Source of the DNA: Actinoallomurus sp963736325
Lineage (GTDB): Bacteria > Actinomycetota > Actinomycetes > Streptosporangiales > Streptosporangiaceae
Direction of reading: 5' to 3'
Length of the DNA stretch: 64,000 nucleotides
Assembly: GCA_963736325.1 (NCBI GenBank)
Contig: CAVTOG010000003.1
Coordinates: forward strand, 1 to 64,000
Shown here: positions 39,234-48,258 of the stretch, in pieces
Numbering within the stretch: the first letter of the stretch is position 1
Layout: every line of letters starts with the position of its first letter
Program-made: the position numbers and the translations under genes
Notes under the pieces: model-generated
Told to the model about the DNA's origin: nothing
The model's database searches: none
What the model saw: the letters and a program-made list of their open reading frames with translations, nothing else

Positions 39234-39362
39234 GCTGTCCACCACGGTACTTCGCCCCGTCGCGCCGCTGCGCGCGGGTCCATCATCCGGACATTCGCTG
39301 TTCATACGGCAATCACCGCAGGTCAGGCATCCCAGGAAAGCGCCAGGGCACCGCGTGTGCTG

Positions 39363-40376
39363 TCAGCGGGGAAGAAGAAGGTTCAGGTCGCCGAACTCGT
39401 GCCATTTGTACCCGTGGGCCAGCGCCGCGGCGTAGACGCGTTCGAGCAGGTCCGCGCCGGCGATCGCGGTCAGCATCTGCAGGTGCGACGAACGCGGCTC
39501 GTGCAGGCCGGTCAGCAGGCCGTCCACCACGCGTACGCCCTGCGACGGCGTCACGACGTGTGACGTCCAGCCCTGTGACGGGCGTACGGACCCGTCCGGC
39601 GCGGCGGCGGTCTCCAGGGCGCGTACGACCGTTGTGCCGATCGCGATCACCCGGCGGTTCTCGCGGCGGACGTGGTCGGCGAGAGCGGCGGTCGTGGCCG
39701 GCACGTCGTACCACTCCGCGTACGGCGGTTCGTCCTTCTCCGGTGACGCGACGCCCGTGTGCAGGGTGAGGGGCGCGATCAGTACGCCGCGTGCCACCAG
39801 CCGGGTCACCAGCTCGGGTGTGAACGGCCGTCCGGCGCTGGGCATCTCCGCGCTGCCGCCCTCGACCTCGTCGCGGAAGACGGTCTGGTACGCCGACAGC
39901 GGCTGGTCGTGGCCGACGTAGCCGTACCGGATCGGGACGCCGTGGCGGCGCAGGTACGGGACGACGTCGGTGTTCAGCCGCGCGCGCCAGAGGCGGGGCG
40001 TATAGCGGTTCAGCAAGGTGAGCGTCGCGCCGCCGGGCAGCGGGAACCACTCGCCGGGGCAGCCGCCGCCGTACGGCGTGGTGGTGTCGCCCGTGCGCAG
40101 GCGCAGCTCCACTAGCCACGAGCCGTCGTCCGCCGAGCCGGGCGAGGGCGGCAGCGGGCCGGAGAAGTGGAGGGCGAGCCGGTCGAGGCGTACGGCGGCG
40201 GGCAGCGTGGCCGAGGTGTTGACGACGAGCAGGTCGCCGGGGCGCAGCAGGTCCGGGAGGTCGGTGAAGGCGTGGTGGGTCACGCCGTCGCGGGCGCCGA
40301 CGAGCAGCCGTACGCCGTCGCGCACGGCGGGTGGTTCGTGGGCTTCGAGCGAGTGAGGGAGGGCGAAGTCAAGCAT
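39363..40376 (-). CDS. queA: QueA-family S-adenosylmethionine:tRNA ribosyltransferase-isomerase homologue
   Basis: 337 aa. QueA fold with LRPGDLLVVNTSATLPA, GDTTTPYGGGCPGEWFPLP, LNTDVVPYLRRHGVPIRYGY, a LTLHTGVA segment (LHVGxGTF in canonical QueA) and HEPRSSHLQMLTAIAG. Canonical QueA adds the epoxyqueuosine side chain to 7-aminomethyl-7-deazaguanine in tRNA. No tgt or other queuosine gene is seen here, and the degenerate LHxGxxxF motif makes a divergent substrate possible. It overlaps the upstream MFS gene by 8 nt, giving an SDR-MFS-queA operon. Confidence 0.85.
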   Translation of the reverse strand: MLDFALPHSLEAHEPPAVRDGVRLLVGARDGVTHHAFTDLPDLLRPGDLLVVNTSATLPAAVRLDRLALHFSGPLPPSPGSADDGSWLVELRLRTGDTTTPYGGGCPGEWFPLPGGATLTLLNRYTPRLWRARLNTDVVPYLRRHGVPIRYGYVGHDQPLSAYQTVFRDEVEGGSAEMPSAGRPFTPELVTRLVARGVLIAPLTLHTGVASPEKDEPPYAEWYDVPATTAALADHVRRENRRVIAIGTTVVRALETAAAPDGSVRPSQGWTSHVVTPSQGVRVVDGLLTGLHEPRSSHLQMLTAIAGADLLERVYAAALAHGYKWHEFGDLNLLLPR

Positions 40377-41691
40377 CGTTGCTCCTCGGGACGTACACGC
40401 GGTGCGCGGCCAGGGCGGCGACGACGGCGATGACGGCGGTCCAGCCGAGGCCGGCGTTCAGGTCGGCGGCGTTGACGAGCGCGCCGGCCACGCCGATGGC
40501 GAGTGCCATGCCGAGGGTGTCGCTGATCTGCATGGCGGAGGAGTTGGTCCCCTGTTCCTCCGGGCTCGACAGGCTGAGGACCCGGACGCTCAGGGCGGGG
40601 TAGGCGATGCCCATCCCGGTGCCCGCGAGGATCCAGGCGGGCATGACGGCCCAGCCGGTGACGTGCAGGATCAGCGCCGTGCCGGACACTCCGAGCGCGA
40701 GCATGGTCGCGCCGATGATGACGAACGGCACGCGTGAGGCGCTGGAGTACCGCCCCTGCCACCACGAGCCGGCCGACCAGCCGATCGCGCCGGCGGTGAG
40801 CACGACGCCGGCCTCGGTGGGGCGGAAGCCGTGCCGTGTGGTCAGTGTGAGCGGGATGAACGCGTCCGTGCCGAGGAGCCCGCCGGACATCAGGCCGCGC
40901 ATGGCGACGGCGGACGCCAGCCCGCGGCGTAGCCGCAGCGTGCCGCGCGGGAGCAGGGCGCGGACGCCGTACGCGACGCCTGGCAGGCCGATGAGGCCCA
41001 GCGGCGAGCCGTGGTCGAGCCCCCACAGCACGATCGCGGCGCCGGTCGAGAGCGCGACGGCGGCCATGACGCGCCCGCGCGGCATCGTGCCGCGGGTGGA
41101 CAGGCCGCGCATGGCGGGCCCGAGCATGACGGCGGCGACGGCGACCAGGGGCACGAGGCCGAGGAAGACCCACCGCCATCCGAGGTGCTGGGCGACGAGC
41201 CCGCCGATGGAGGGGCCGACGAGGGACGGCACGACCCACGCGCCGGACGTGGCCGCGAACACCTTCGGCCGCGCGGCTTCGGGATAGACGCGGGCGATGA
41301 CGACGTACACCGGGACGGAGGCCAGGCCCGAACCGAGCCCCTGGACTCCGCGGCCGGCGACGAACCATGTCATCTCCGGTGCCGTCCCCGCGATGACCAG
41401 CCCGGCGGTGAACAGCGCGAGCCCGGCGAACAGCGGCTGGGCGGGCCCCCGCGCGTCCGCCCACCCGCCGGCCACCACGTTGCCGACCAGGCCGGCGATG
41501 AACACCGCGCTGAACGCCCAGGCGTACAGCGGCAGGCCGTGGAGTTCGCGCGCCGCCACGGGCATCGCCGTGCCGACGGCCATCGCCTCGAACGCCAGCA
41601 GCGTGATGACGAGGAGGATCCCGATCGTGGCCGTCCGGTACGGCGCCGCCAGCAGCCGCGTGCGGGTGACCGGTGCGGTGGTGGCGGTCAT
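40369..41691 (-). CDS. MFS multidrug-type transporter
   Basis: 440 aa with 12-14 predicted helices. Starts MTATTAPVTRTRLLAAPYRT; motif A-like AGGWADARGPAQPLFAG after the second helix, motif C region ATSGAWVVPSLVGPSIGG (antiporter type). Drug:proton antiporter family. Start ATG at 41691 overlaps the SDR stop (ATGA). Part of its middle (ALLPRGTLRLRRG) recurs as a remnant at 36585-36765. Substrate unknown. Confidence 0.9.
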   Translation of the reverse strand: MTATTAPVTRTRLLAAPYRTATIGILLVITLLAFEAMAVGTAMPVAARELHGLPLYAWAFSAVFIAGLVGNVVAGGWADARGPAQPLFAGLALFTAGLVIAGTAPEMTWFVAGRGVQGLGSGLASVPVYVVIARVYPEAARPKVFAATSGAWVVPSLVGPSIGGLVAQHLGWRWVFLGLVPLVAVAAVMLGPAMRGLSTRGTMPRGRVMAAVALSTGAAIVLWGLDHGSPLGLIGLPGVAYGVRALLPRGTLRLRRGLASAVAMRGLMSGGLLGTDAFIPLTLTTRHGFRPTEAGVVLTAGAIGWSAGSWWQGRYSSASRVPFVIIGATMLALGVSGTALILHVTGWAVMPAWILAGTGMGIAYPALSVRVLSLSSPEEQGTNSSAMQISDTLGMALAIGVAGALVNAADLNAGLGWTAVIAVVAALAAHRVYVPRSNDA

Positions 41692-42347
41692 GAGGTGAGC
41701 GCCGGTGCGGCGTACCGTCCGCTGGGGGCCCGCTCGGCGATGAGCCGCAGCAGGGCCGGTACGGCGACGTCCTCCGGCAGCGGCGCCGCGTCGGCGTCCT
41801 CTCCGGCGTCGGCGAGCATCGCGGTCCGCATCTCGCCGGGATCGACCCACCAGACCGAGACGCCGGGCTCCTCGGCGGCCAGGACGTTGGAGATCTGCTC
41901 CAGCGCGGCCTTGGTCGCGCCGTAGCCGCCCCAGCCCTCGTACGGCTCGTGCGCGGCGTCCGAGCTGATGTTGATGATCGCGCCGTGGCGTGCGCGGAGC
42001 GACGGCAGCGCGCCCTGGATCAGGGCGAGCGGCCCGAGCGTGTTGACGGCGAACGCGTGCTCCAGCTCCTCCAGGGGGTATCCGGCCAGCGGAGGGAGCG
42101 GCGTGACGCCGAGGACGCTCGCGTTGTTCACGAGGAGGTCCAGCCCGCCTGCGGCCGCCAGCAGCGCGGCGCGGTGCGCGGGGTCGGCGATGTCGCCGGC
42201 GATCGCGGTCGCGCCCAGCTCGGACGCCGCCTTCTCCAGCTCGGTGGCGCCCCGCGCGTCGAGAACGAGTTCCCAGCCCTGGCGGGCGAGCGAGCGGGCC
42301 AGCGCGAGTCCGAGCCCTCGTGACGCTCCGGTGATCAATGCCTTCAT
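41688..42347 (-). CDS. Short-chain dehydrogenase/reductase
   Basis: 219 aa from ATG at 42347. Cofactor motif MKALITGASRGLGLALARS (TGxxxGxG), NNAS (LLVNNASVLGV), Ser/Tyr/Lys catalytic set (INISSDAAHE; YGATKAALEQ). A classical NAD(P)H-dependent oxidoreductase. First gene of the SDR-MFS-queA operon; preceded by a promoter-like ATGACC-17-TACCGT pair whose -10 ends 7 nt before the ATG, suggesting a leaderless message. Divergent from the GAF kinase. Confidence 0.92.
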   Translation of the reverse strand: MKALITGASRGLGLALARSLARQGWELVLDARGATELEKAASELGATAIAGDIADPAHRAALLAAAGGLDLLVNNASVLGVTPLPPLAGYPLEELEHAFAVNTLGPLALIQGALPSLRARHGAIINISSDAAHEPYEGWGGYGATKAALEQISNVLAAEEPGVSVWWVDPGEMRTAMLADAGEDADAAPLPEDVAVPALLRLIAERAPSGRYAAPALTS

Positions 42348-42354
42348 GGGACCG

Positions 42355-42383
42355 ACGGTACGGTCGCGGCGGCCCGGGGTCAT
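42355..42383 (-). promoter_or_regulatory. Leaderless promoter of the SDR-MFS-queA operon
   Basis: On the minus strand, ATGACC is followed by a 17-bp spacer and TACCGT (42355-42360); the -10 ends 7 nt before the ATG. No Shine-Dalgarno is present. Confidence 0.6.
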
Positions 42384-42427
42384 CGGGCCGATGTCCCCCG
42401 GTCCTCGGCTGATGGGACTAGGACCAC

Positions 42428-43573
42428 GTGCCGACGCCGTATGCGCCCCGCGAAGGTACGGTCGAGTCCGTGGAAGCCGATCGGGACGCGGCACTGCACG
42501 CGGTCAGCGCGGCGGTGCTCGCCGTCACCCGCCATCTGAGCGTGCACGAGGTGTTCCAGGTCATCGTGCGCGCCGCCGCGCAGCTTCTCGATGCCCGCTA
42601 CGCCGCGCTCGGCGTCCCCGACGACGAGGGTTCGTTCGCGGAGTTCGTCGTCGAGGGCGTCAGCGCGGAGCAGTGGGCCGCGATCGGGCCGCTGCCGCGC
42701 CAGCACGGGCTGCTCGCGCTGATGCTGCGTGAGGACCGGGTGCAGCGGCTCGCGGACGTGCGCAAGACCCCGGCGTTCGAGGGGTGGCCGTCGGCGCACC
42801 CCATTCTCAAGGACTTCCTCGGCGTGCCGATCCGGGACGGCGAGAAGACGCTCGGCATCATCTTCCTGGCCAACAAGCGCGACGGCGGCGGCTTCACCCA
42901 CCGTGACGAGGACCTCCTCACGCTGTTCGCCGCGCACGCCGCGATCGCGCTGACCAACGCGCGCCTGTACGAGCGCAACCGTGAGCTGACCGTCATCGAG
43001 GAACGCTCGCGGCTGGCGCGCGACCTGCACGACGCGGTCGCCCAGAAGCTCTTCTCGCTGCGCCTGACCGCCGCGGCGGCGGTGTCGGCCCGCGACCCCG
43101 GGCCCGAGCTCGAACGCGTCCAGGAGCTCGCCAAGGAGGCCCTCGCCGAGCTGCGTGAGGTGATCTTCGAGCTGCGCCCGGCCGAGCTGGAGGGCGACGG
43201 CCTGACCGAGTCGCTGCGCAAGCACGTCCGCGTGCTCGACCGCGTCTGGGGCGGTCGCGGGAGCCGTACACGCGTGCGGTTCGAGGGCGAGGAGATCGAG
43301 TTGGCGGCGGAGACGGAGGCGGCGGTGTTCCGCATCGCGCAGGAGGCGCTCTACAACGCCCTGCGGCACGGGTCCCCGGAGGAGGTCACCGTACGCCTGG
43401 CGCCGGGCCTGCTGGAGATCAGCGACGACGGCGGAGGGTTCGACGTCGGCGCGGGCGCCGGTGACGGGCTGGGCCTGGAGTCGATGCGCGAGCGCGCCGC
43501 CTCGGTCGGGGGCGTCCTGACCGTCGAGTCGTCGGAGTACGGCACCGTCGTACGCCTGGAGGTGCCGTCGTGA
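42428..43573 (+). CDS. GAF-domain sensor histidine kinase (NarL-type)
   Basis: 381 aa, no membrane segment. N-terminal GAF domain (about residues 25-185: LLDARYAALGV, LKDFLGVPIRDGEKTLG, LANKRDGGGFTHRDEDLL), HisKA_3 dimerisation/phosphoacceptor (RSRLARDLHDAVAQKLFSL) and HATPase (RIAQEALYNALRHG, GDGLGLESMRERA). Similar to the DevS/DosT and other soluble GAF sensors; the ligand (heme, cAMP, redox) cannot be told from sequence. GTG start at 42428. Overlaps the response regulator by 4 nt (GTGA). Confidence 0.93.
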   Translation: MPTPYAPREGTVESVEADRDAALHAVSAAVLAVTRHLSVHEVFQVIVRAAAQLLDARYAALGVPDDEGSFAEFVVEGVSAEQWAAIGPLPRQHGLLALMLREDRVQRLADVRKTPAFEGWPSAHPILKDFLGVPIRDGEKTLGIIFLANKRDGGGFTHRDEDLLTLFAAHAAIALTNARLYERNRELTVIEERSRLARDLHDAVAQKLFSLRLTAAAAVSARDPGPELERVQELAKEALAELREVIFELRPAELEGDGLTESLRKHVRVLDRVWGGRGSRTRVRFEGEEIELAAETEAAVFRIAQEALYNALRHGSPEEVTVRLAPGLLEISDDGGGFDVGAGAGDGLGLESMRERAASVGGVLTVESSEYGTVVRLEVPS

Positions 43574-44196
43574 TCCGGGTTCTCATCGCCGACGATCACC
43601 CCGTCGTACGCCAGGGGCTGCGCACGTTCCTCGGCGTCCAGGACGACATCGACGTCGTCGGCGAGGCGTCCGACGGCGCGGAGGTCGTGTCCAAGGCCGA
43701 GTCGCTCACGCCGGACGTCATCCTCCTCGACCTGAAGATGCCCGGCGTCGACGGGCTCGCAGCCTTGCGCGAGCTGCGTGAGCGTGGCGTCACCGCCCGT
43801 GTGCTCGTGCTCACGAGCGCGGCCGAGCCCGCGCGCGTGCTGCCCGTCGCACGCGCCGGCGCCGCCGGATACCTCTACAAGGACGTCGACCCGACCGCTC
43901 TCGTGCAGGCGATCCGCGCCGTCCACGACGGCCATGTACTGTTCGCGGCGGACGCCGCCGAGGCGATCCTCACGGCCGAGGCCGGCGACAAGGGCACGGC
44001 GGTCCTCACCGAGCGCGAGCGTGAGGTGCTGGTCCAGATCGCGCAGGGGCGTTCGAACCGCGAGATCGCGCGGGTGCTCGTCGTGTCGGAGAAGACGATC
44101 AAGACCCATGTCTCGAACATCTTGATGAAGCTGGGGCTGCAGGATCGTACGCAGGCGGCCTTGTACGCCGTGCGTCACGGCCTAGTGGATCAGTGA
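43570..44196 (+). CDS. NarL/LuxR-family response regulator
   Basis: 208 aa. Receiver domain with acidic pocket ADDHPVVRQG, phosphoacceptor Asp in VILLDLKMPGVDGL and Lys in GYLYKDVDP, plus a C-terminal LuxR helix-turn-helix (LTEREREVLVQIAQGRSNRE, then VSEKTIKTHVSNIL). It is the cognate regulator of the upstream GAF kinase. GTG start overlaps the kinase stop. Target unknown. Confidence 0.95.
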   Translation: MIRVLIADDHPVVRQGLRTFLGVQDDIDVVGEASDGAEVVSKAESLTPDVILLDLKMPGVDGLAALRELRERGVTARVLVLTSAAEPARVLPVARAGAAGYLYKDVDPTALVQAIRAVHDGHVLFAADAAEAILTAEAGDKGTAVLTEREREVLVQIAQGRSNREIARVLVVSEKTIKTHVSNILMKLGLQDRTQAALYAVRHGLVDQ

Positions 44197-44313
44197 GTCC
44201 GGGGGAAATCTCCCCGTGATCCATGAGGCGTAAGTCGCGTCGTTCGAATATGTTGATGAAGCTCAGCAGTCGGCTGAGTGAACCGCACCGCCCAGGATGT
44301 CATCGGAAGTCAT

Positions 44314-45063
44314 ATGAGAGTTGCCATTCGCTACGCCGCGGGGTCCGATGTCGGACGCTCCCGCGAGAACAACGAGGACTCCGCGTACGCGGGCCCGTGG
44401 CTGCTCGCGGTCGCCGACGGCATGGGCGGTCACGTCGGAGGCGAGATCGCCAGCTCCCTCGCCATCCAGGCTCTTTCCACCATCGACGCCGAGGTCCCAC
44501 AGGCGTCCCTGGTCGAGGCCGTCGAGCGAGCCGTGCTGTCGGCCAACCAGGCGATCGCACAGCGGGTCGAGCAGGAGCCTGCGCTCCAGTCCATGGGCAC
44601 GACCTGTACGGCGATGCTCTGGTCGGGGACGCACACCGCGCTCGCCCATATCGGTGACTCCCGCGCGTACATGCTGCGTGAGGGCATCCTCTACCAGATC
44701 ACCGAGGACCACACGCTCGAGAAGATGCTCACCGGAGAGGACGGCGCGGCCCCCCATCTGGCCAACCGTCTGGTCCGCGTGCTCGACGGCAGACCCGAGC
44801 GCAAGCCGGACCTGTCGTTGCGCGAGGCCCTTCCGGGCGACCGTTACCTGCTGTGCAGTGACGGTCTGAGCGGTCCGGTCGACGCGGAGGCGATGCACCA
44901 GGTGCTCACCACCGAGGCCGACGCCGACGCCGCGGTGCGCGAGCTCATCGATCTGGCCAACCTCGGTGGCGGTCCGGACAACATCACGGTCATCGTCGTG
45001 GACGTCGTCGCCGAGGGGGCCGACGCGCGCGCCCCGGTCGTCGTGGGCGCCGCGAAGAAGTGA
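44314..45063 (+). CDS. PP2C-family Ser/Thr phosphatase
   Basis: 249 aa from ATG at 44314 with GGAAG 7 nt upstream. PPM motifs RSRENNEDSAYAGPWLLAVA (Asp metal ligands), DGMGGHVGGEIAS, MGTTCTAMLW, HIGDSRAYMLR, CSDGLSG and GGPDNITVIVV. The residues for two-metal catalysis are present. It is a soluble single-domain phosphatase, without the membrane tail of PstP, and could act on Ser/Thr kinase substrates or anti-anti-sigma proteins such as BldG. No kinase gene is adjacent. Confidence 0.93.
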   Translation: MRVAIRYAAGSDVGRSRENNEDSAYAGPWLLAVADGMGGHVGGEIASSLAIQALSTIDAEVPQASLVEAVERAVLSANQAIAQRVEQEPALQSMGTTCTAMLWSGTHTALAHIGDSRAYMLREGILYQITEDHTLEKMLTGEDGAAPHLANRLVRVLDGRPERKPDLSLREALPGDRYLLCSDGLSGPVDAEAMHQVLTTEADADAAVRELIDLANLGGGPDNITVIVVDVVAEGADARAPVVVGAAKK

Positions 45064-45196
45064 ATGACAGGTAGGTCCAGGTCTCCAGCGGGTTACGTTC
45101 TGGGGACCGAACCGCATCAAACTTCCCCGTTGCCGGGACTTTTACGGTAATACGGGTCCACAGGCGCATATAACTGCACCGAGTGGGAGGGCAGGC

Positions 45197-45646
45197 TTGG
45201 ACGTGGCACGGGGGCCGGGGGCGGCGCCGCGCGCACCGATCGGTGTGGGTGGCGTGATCGGTCGTTTCCTCAGCGCCACGAGCACGGGCTCGCTCGGCGT
45301 AGCCCTACGCGTCGGATTTATGGCCGTTGGAGCGGTGTTGGCGGCAATGGTGCACCGCGTCCATGATCCCGGCATACTATGCCCCGTTCGGGCGCTTACC
45401 GGAGTCCCCTGTCCCTTCTGCGGCGGAACCAGCGTGTTCATGGAGCTGGGGGCTGCTCATCCGGTCAAGGCCCTCGCCGCGAACCCGGTCGTTCTCGCAG
45501 GAGCGGTCGGTCTGGCCACGGCACCTCTGGGGTCGGGGCGTAGATGGTGGGCGGTCCCCTCGCGCACCCGCGCCTGGATCCTCGGCGTCGCCGTGGCGCT
45601 GTCATGGCTGTGGCAGCTTGCCCGGTTCGGGCTCTTGCGGTTCTGA
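45197..45646 (+). CDS. DUF2752 membrane protein
   Basis: 149 aa. TTG at 45197 chosen because GGGAGG lies 6 nt upstream; GTG at 45203 is an alternative. CPVRALTGVPCPFCGGTSVF contains the DUF2752 signature C-P-x-C-G-x-T between hydrophobic segments (RVGFMAVGAVLAAMV; AWILGVAVALSWLWQLARF). Function unknown; the cysteines may bind metal or form a disulfide. Followed by the RDD protein, a common association. Confidence 0.85.
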   Translation: MDVARGPGAAPRAPIGVGGVIGRFLSATSTGSLGVALRVGFMAVGAVLAAMVHRVHDPGILCPVRALTGVPCPFCGGTSVFMELGAAHPVKALAANPVVLAGAVGLATAPLGSGRRWWAVPSRTRAWILGVAVALSWLWQLARFGLLRF

Positions 45647-45720
45647 AAATCCATAGCTCATCACAGCGATCGCGGAGCCCGAGGCGGTAGACGGGCGCAA
45701 CTCGACAAAGGAGAAAGAGC

Positions 45721-46506
45721 GTGAGCACCCCCTACGACCCGTACGGCCAGGGTCAACAGCAGCCCGGCTACGGCCAGGGTCAGCAGCAGCCCGGCTACGG
45801 GCAGCAGCAGCCGGGCTATGGGCAGCAGCAGCCCGGCTACGGCCAGCAGCAGCCCGGCTACGGCCAGGGTCAGCAGCAGCCGGGCTACGGGCAGCAGCAG
45901 CCCGGCTACGGTCAGGGTCAGCAGCAGCAGCCGGGCTACGGCCAGGACTACGGTCAGGGTCAGCAGCAGCCCGGCTACGGCCAGCAGCAGCCCGGCGGCT
46001 ACGGCCAGGACTACGGTCAGCAGCAGCCCGGCGGCTACGGCCAGCAGCCGGCGTACGGTCAGGGCGGTTACCCGCAGCAGGGCTACGGCGCCGGATACGG
46101 CCAGGGGCAGTACGCCAGCTGGGGCTCCCGCGTCGGCTCGTTCATCATCGACGGGCTGATCGCCGGTGTGCCCTACGCCATCTTCTACGGCATCGGCGGC
46201 GCGATCGGCGGCGGTGGTGGCGCGGTGCTGGTCCTGCTCGGCGCCCTGCTCGGCCTGGCCGCGGCCCTGTGGCTCGCGCACCAGGAGGGCACGACCGGCC
46301 AGACGCCCGGCAAGAAGGCGCTGGGCATCCGGCTCATCGGCGAGGAGACGGGCCAGTACATCGGCTTCGGCATGGCGTTCGTGCGCAAGCTCGCGCACTT
46401 CCTCGACGGCGTCGTCTGCTACATCGGCTACCTCTGGCCGCTGTGGGACGACAAGAGCCAGACCTTCGCCGACAAGGTCTGCAAGACCGTCGTCGTCAAG
46501 GCCTAA
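45721..46506 (+). CDS. RDD-family membrane protein with GYGQ-rich prion-like N-terminus
   Basis: 261 aa. Residues 1-130 are repeats of QQQPGYGQ (at least ten), a low-complexity, Tyr/Gln/Gly-rich segment like those that undergo phase separation or self-assembly. Residues 135-261 form an RDD domain: SRVGSFIIDGLIAG (R-x-x-x-x-x-x-D), three hydrophobic helices and TPGKKALGIRLI. RDD proteins have varied or unknown roles (some are proposed Na+/H+ antiporters). GTG start with AGGAGA upstream of 45721. Confidence 0.92.
   Translation: MSTPYDPYGQGQQQPGYGQGQQQPGYGQQQPGYGQQQPGYGQQQPGYGQGQQQPGYGQQQPGYGQGQQQQPGYGQDYGQGQQQPGYGQQQPGGYGQDYGQQQPGGYGQQPAYGQGGYPQQGYGAGYGQGQYASWGSRVGSFIIDGLIAGVPYAIFYGIGGAIGGGGGAVLVLLGALLGLAAALWLAHQEGTTGQTPGKKALGIRLIGEETGQYIGFGMAFVRKLAHFLDGVVCYIGYLWPLWDDKSQTFADKVCKTVVVKA
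45745..46080 (+). repeat. Coding repeat of CAGCAGCAGCCCGGCTACGG units
   Basis: About 21-24-bp units encoding QQQPGYGQ or GQGQQQPGYG. Near-identical codons point to expansion by slippage or unequal crossing over. Confidence 0.9.
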
Positions 46507-46523
46507 GCCTCTCGAACGAACCG

Positions 46524-46555
46524 AAGCGGGGATCACCGGACGGTGGTCCCCGCTT
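46524..46555. terminator. Terminator between RDD gene and convergent hypothetical
   Basis: AAGCGGGGATCACCG pairs with CGGTGGTCCCCGCTT (one G-T pair) around a short loop and is followed by TGTC on the plus strand. Confidence 0.75.
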
Positions 46556-46569
46556 TGTCGTCTTCGTGG

Positions 46570-47343
46570 TCAGGCCACCGGGTCGAGCACGCTGTTGCAC
46601 GCCGCGACGCGTGCGCGGCGCACGGCACGGTCGAGGGCACGCAGCGCCTCGGTGCGGCGCAGCATCTCGGTCGCTGACAGCCCGGCGCTCTCGGTGCCGC
46701 GCGCCAGGTCGACGACGACCGACAGCCGTCCCGCCAGCGCCGCCACGCGGTGCGCGCGTGCGGGGTAGCCGGGCGCGAGGCCGCCGACCTGTTCGTGGGC
46801 GTGCGACTCGCGCAGCGCGTTGAGCGACTCGGCGATCTCCGGCCGCCATTCGAGCGTGCTGTCGACGGACATCAGCGACTCGGTCGCCTCGCGTACGGCG
46901 AGGGCCAGCTGATGGTCGGCCTCGGGGAGCAGCGGCGTGTCGGCGATGCCCGGGCGGGTCTCGTGCACGGTCCACCGGATCCCGACGTAGGACGAGCCGC
47001 GGCGGTCGTCGGCGGGGATCAGCCCGAGCGACTGGCTGCCGACGGCGGCGAGCACGGCCTCGCCCGCGTCGATCGCGCTCGTGTTGAACGACGGCGGGCC
47101 GGTCAGCCCGAGCGGGTCTCCGGGGGCCGGCAGCGCGAGCCGCAGCGCCGACATGCCGGTGACGCGCAGAGTGCCCAGCCCGACGCGCAGGGGGACGTCG
47201 CCCTCCTCGCCGGGCACGCCGACGACGAGGTGCGGGCCGCCCAGACGCTCGAGGGCGTCGGCGGCCTCGTCGAGCCCCACGTGGCCGGTCAGCCAAGCGT
47301 TGCCCCAGGCGACAAGCGCGGCCGAGGGGTGAGTGACACGCAT
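46570..47343 (-). CDS. Conserved actinobacterial protein of unknown function
   Basis: 257 aa from ATG at 47343. Starts MRVTHPSAALVAWGNAWLTG; no membrane segment, no signal. The sequence is of mixed alpha/beta composition with GPHLVVGVPGEEGDVPLRVG, LGLTGPPSFNTSAIDAGEAV and a helical C-terminus of about 100 residues (LALAVREATESLMSVDSTLE). I recognise no family. ATG at 47355 is an alternative start. Divergent from the ABC ATPase gene and convergent with the RDD gene. Confidence 0.75.
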   Translation of the reverse strand: MRVTHPSAALVAWGNAWLTGHVGLDEAADALERLGGPHLVVGVPGEEGDVPLRVGLGTLRVTGMSALRLALPAPGDPLGLTGPPSFNTSAIDAGEAVLAAVGSQSLGLIPADDRRGSSYVGIRWTVHETRPGIADTPLLPEADHQLALAVREATESLMSVDSTLEWRPEIAESLNALRESHAHEQVGGLAPGYPARAHRVAALAGRLSVVVDLARGTESAGLSATEMLRRTEALRALDRAVRRARVAACNSVLDPVA

Positions 47344-47448
47344 GCCGACCACCATAAGGCGTCCGAATGCCGTAGGTTCGTGCCGGAGACCCTGAGCGAG
47401 TCCGGCGGCCCGGCCGCCTGCGGCTCCACGCGACATCGAAGGGATGCG

Positions 47449-48240
47449 ATGGCCGGCGAGGTAATGCGGCTCAAGGGCGTCGAGGTCCGCCGTGACGGCG
47501 CGGCACTCCTGCGTAACGTCGACTGGGCCGTCCACGAGGACGAGCGATGGGTCATCATCGGGCCGAACGGCGCGGGAAAGACGACGTTGTTGCAGGTGGC
47601 GGGGGCAATGCTCTACCCGTCCCAGGGCACCGTCGAGATCCTCGGAGAAAAGCTCGGCAAGACCGATGTGTTCGAGCTACGGCCGCGCATCGGGCTGTCC
47701 AGCGCGGCGGTCGCCGACAAGGTGCCGCCGGAGGAGAAAGTCATCGACCTGGTGCTGACCGCGTCGTACGCGATCATCGGTCGGTGGAAAGAAGAGTATG
47801 ACTCCACGGATGTAACTCGCGCGGTCGAACTCCTCGACGCCCTCGGGTGCGCGCACCTCATCCGGCGGAAGTTCTCGACGCTGTCCGAAGGCGAGCGCAA
47901 GCGCGTGTCGATCGCCCGCGCGCTCATGCCCGACCCGGAGCTGCTGCTGCTCGACGAGCCCGCCGCAGGCCTCGACCTCGGCGGACGCGAAGACCTGGTG
48001 GCGCGGCTGACCGCGCTCGCCAACGACCGCCTCGCGCCGACGATGGCCCTCGTCACCCACCACGTCGAAGAGGTGCCCGAGGGGTTCACCCACGCGATGC
48101 TGCTGCGCCGCGGTTCGGTGGTCGCCACCGGCAAGGTCGACGAGGTCTTCACCGATGAGCACCTGTCGAAGTGCTTCGGCCTCCCGCTGCAGGTCGAGTG
48201 GCAGGAGGGCCGCTGGCACGCGCGTGCCGTGTCCCGATGA
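47449..48240 (+). CDS. ABC transporter ATP-binding protein
   Basis: 263 aa. Walker A IIGPNGAGKTTLLQVAGAML, signature LSEGERKRVSIARALM, Walker B PELLLLDEPAAGLDLG and H-loop ALVTHHVEEV. C-terminal sequence typical of ModF/iron-chelate-type ATPases (LPLQVEWQEGRWHARAV). GAAGGGA precedes the ATG. No permease or binding protein in the neighbourhood, so the transported substrate is unknown; alternatively it has a non-transport role. Confidence 0.9.
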   Translation: MAGEVMRLKGVEVRRDGAALLRNVDWAVHEDERWVIIGPNGAGKTTLLQVAGAMLYPSQGTVEILGEKLGKTDVFELRPRIGLSSAAVADKVPPEEKVIDLVLTASYAIIGRWKEEYDSTDVTRAVELLDALGCAHLIRRKFSTLSEGERKRVSIARALMPDPELLLLDEPAAGLDLGGREDLVARLTALANDRLAPTMALVTHHVEEVPEGFTHAMLLRRGSVVATGKVDEVFTDEHLSKCFGLPLQVEWQEGRWHARAVSR

Positions 48241-48258
48241 CGCCGGCGTGAGCGCCGC

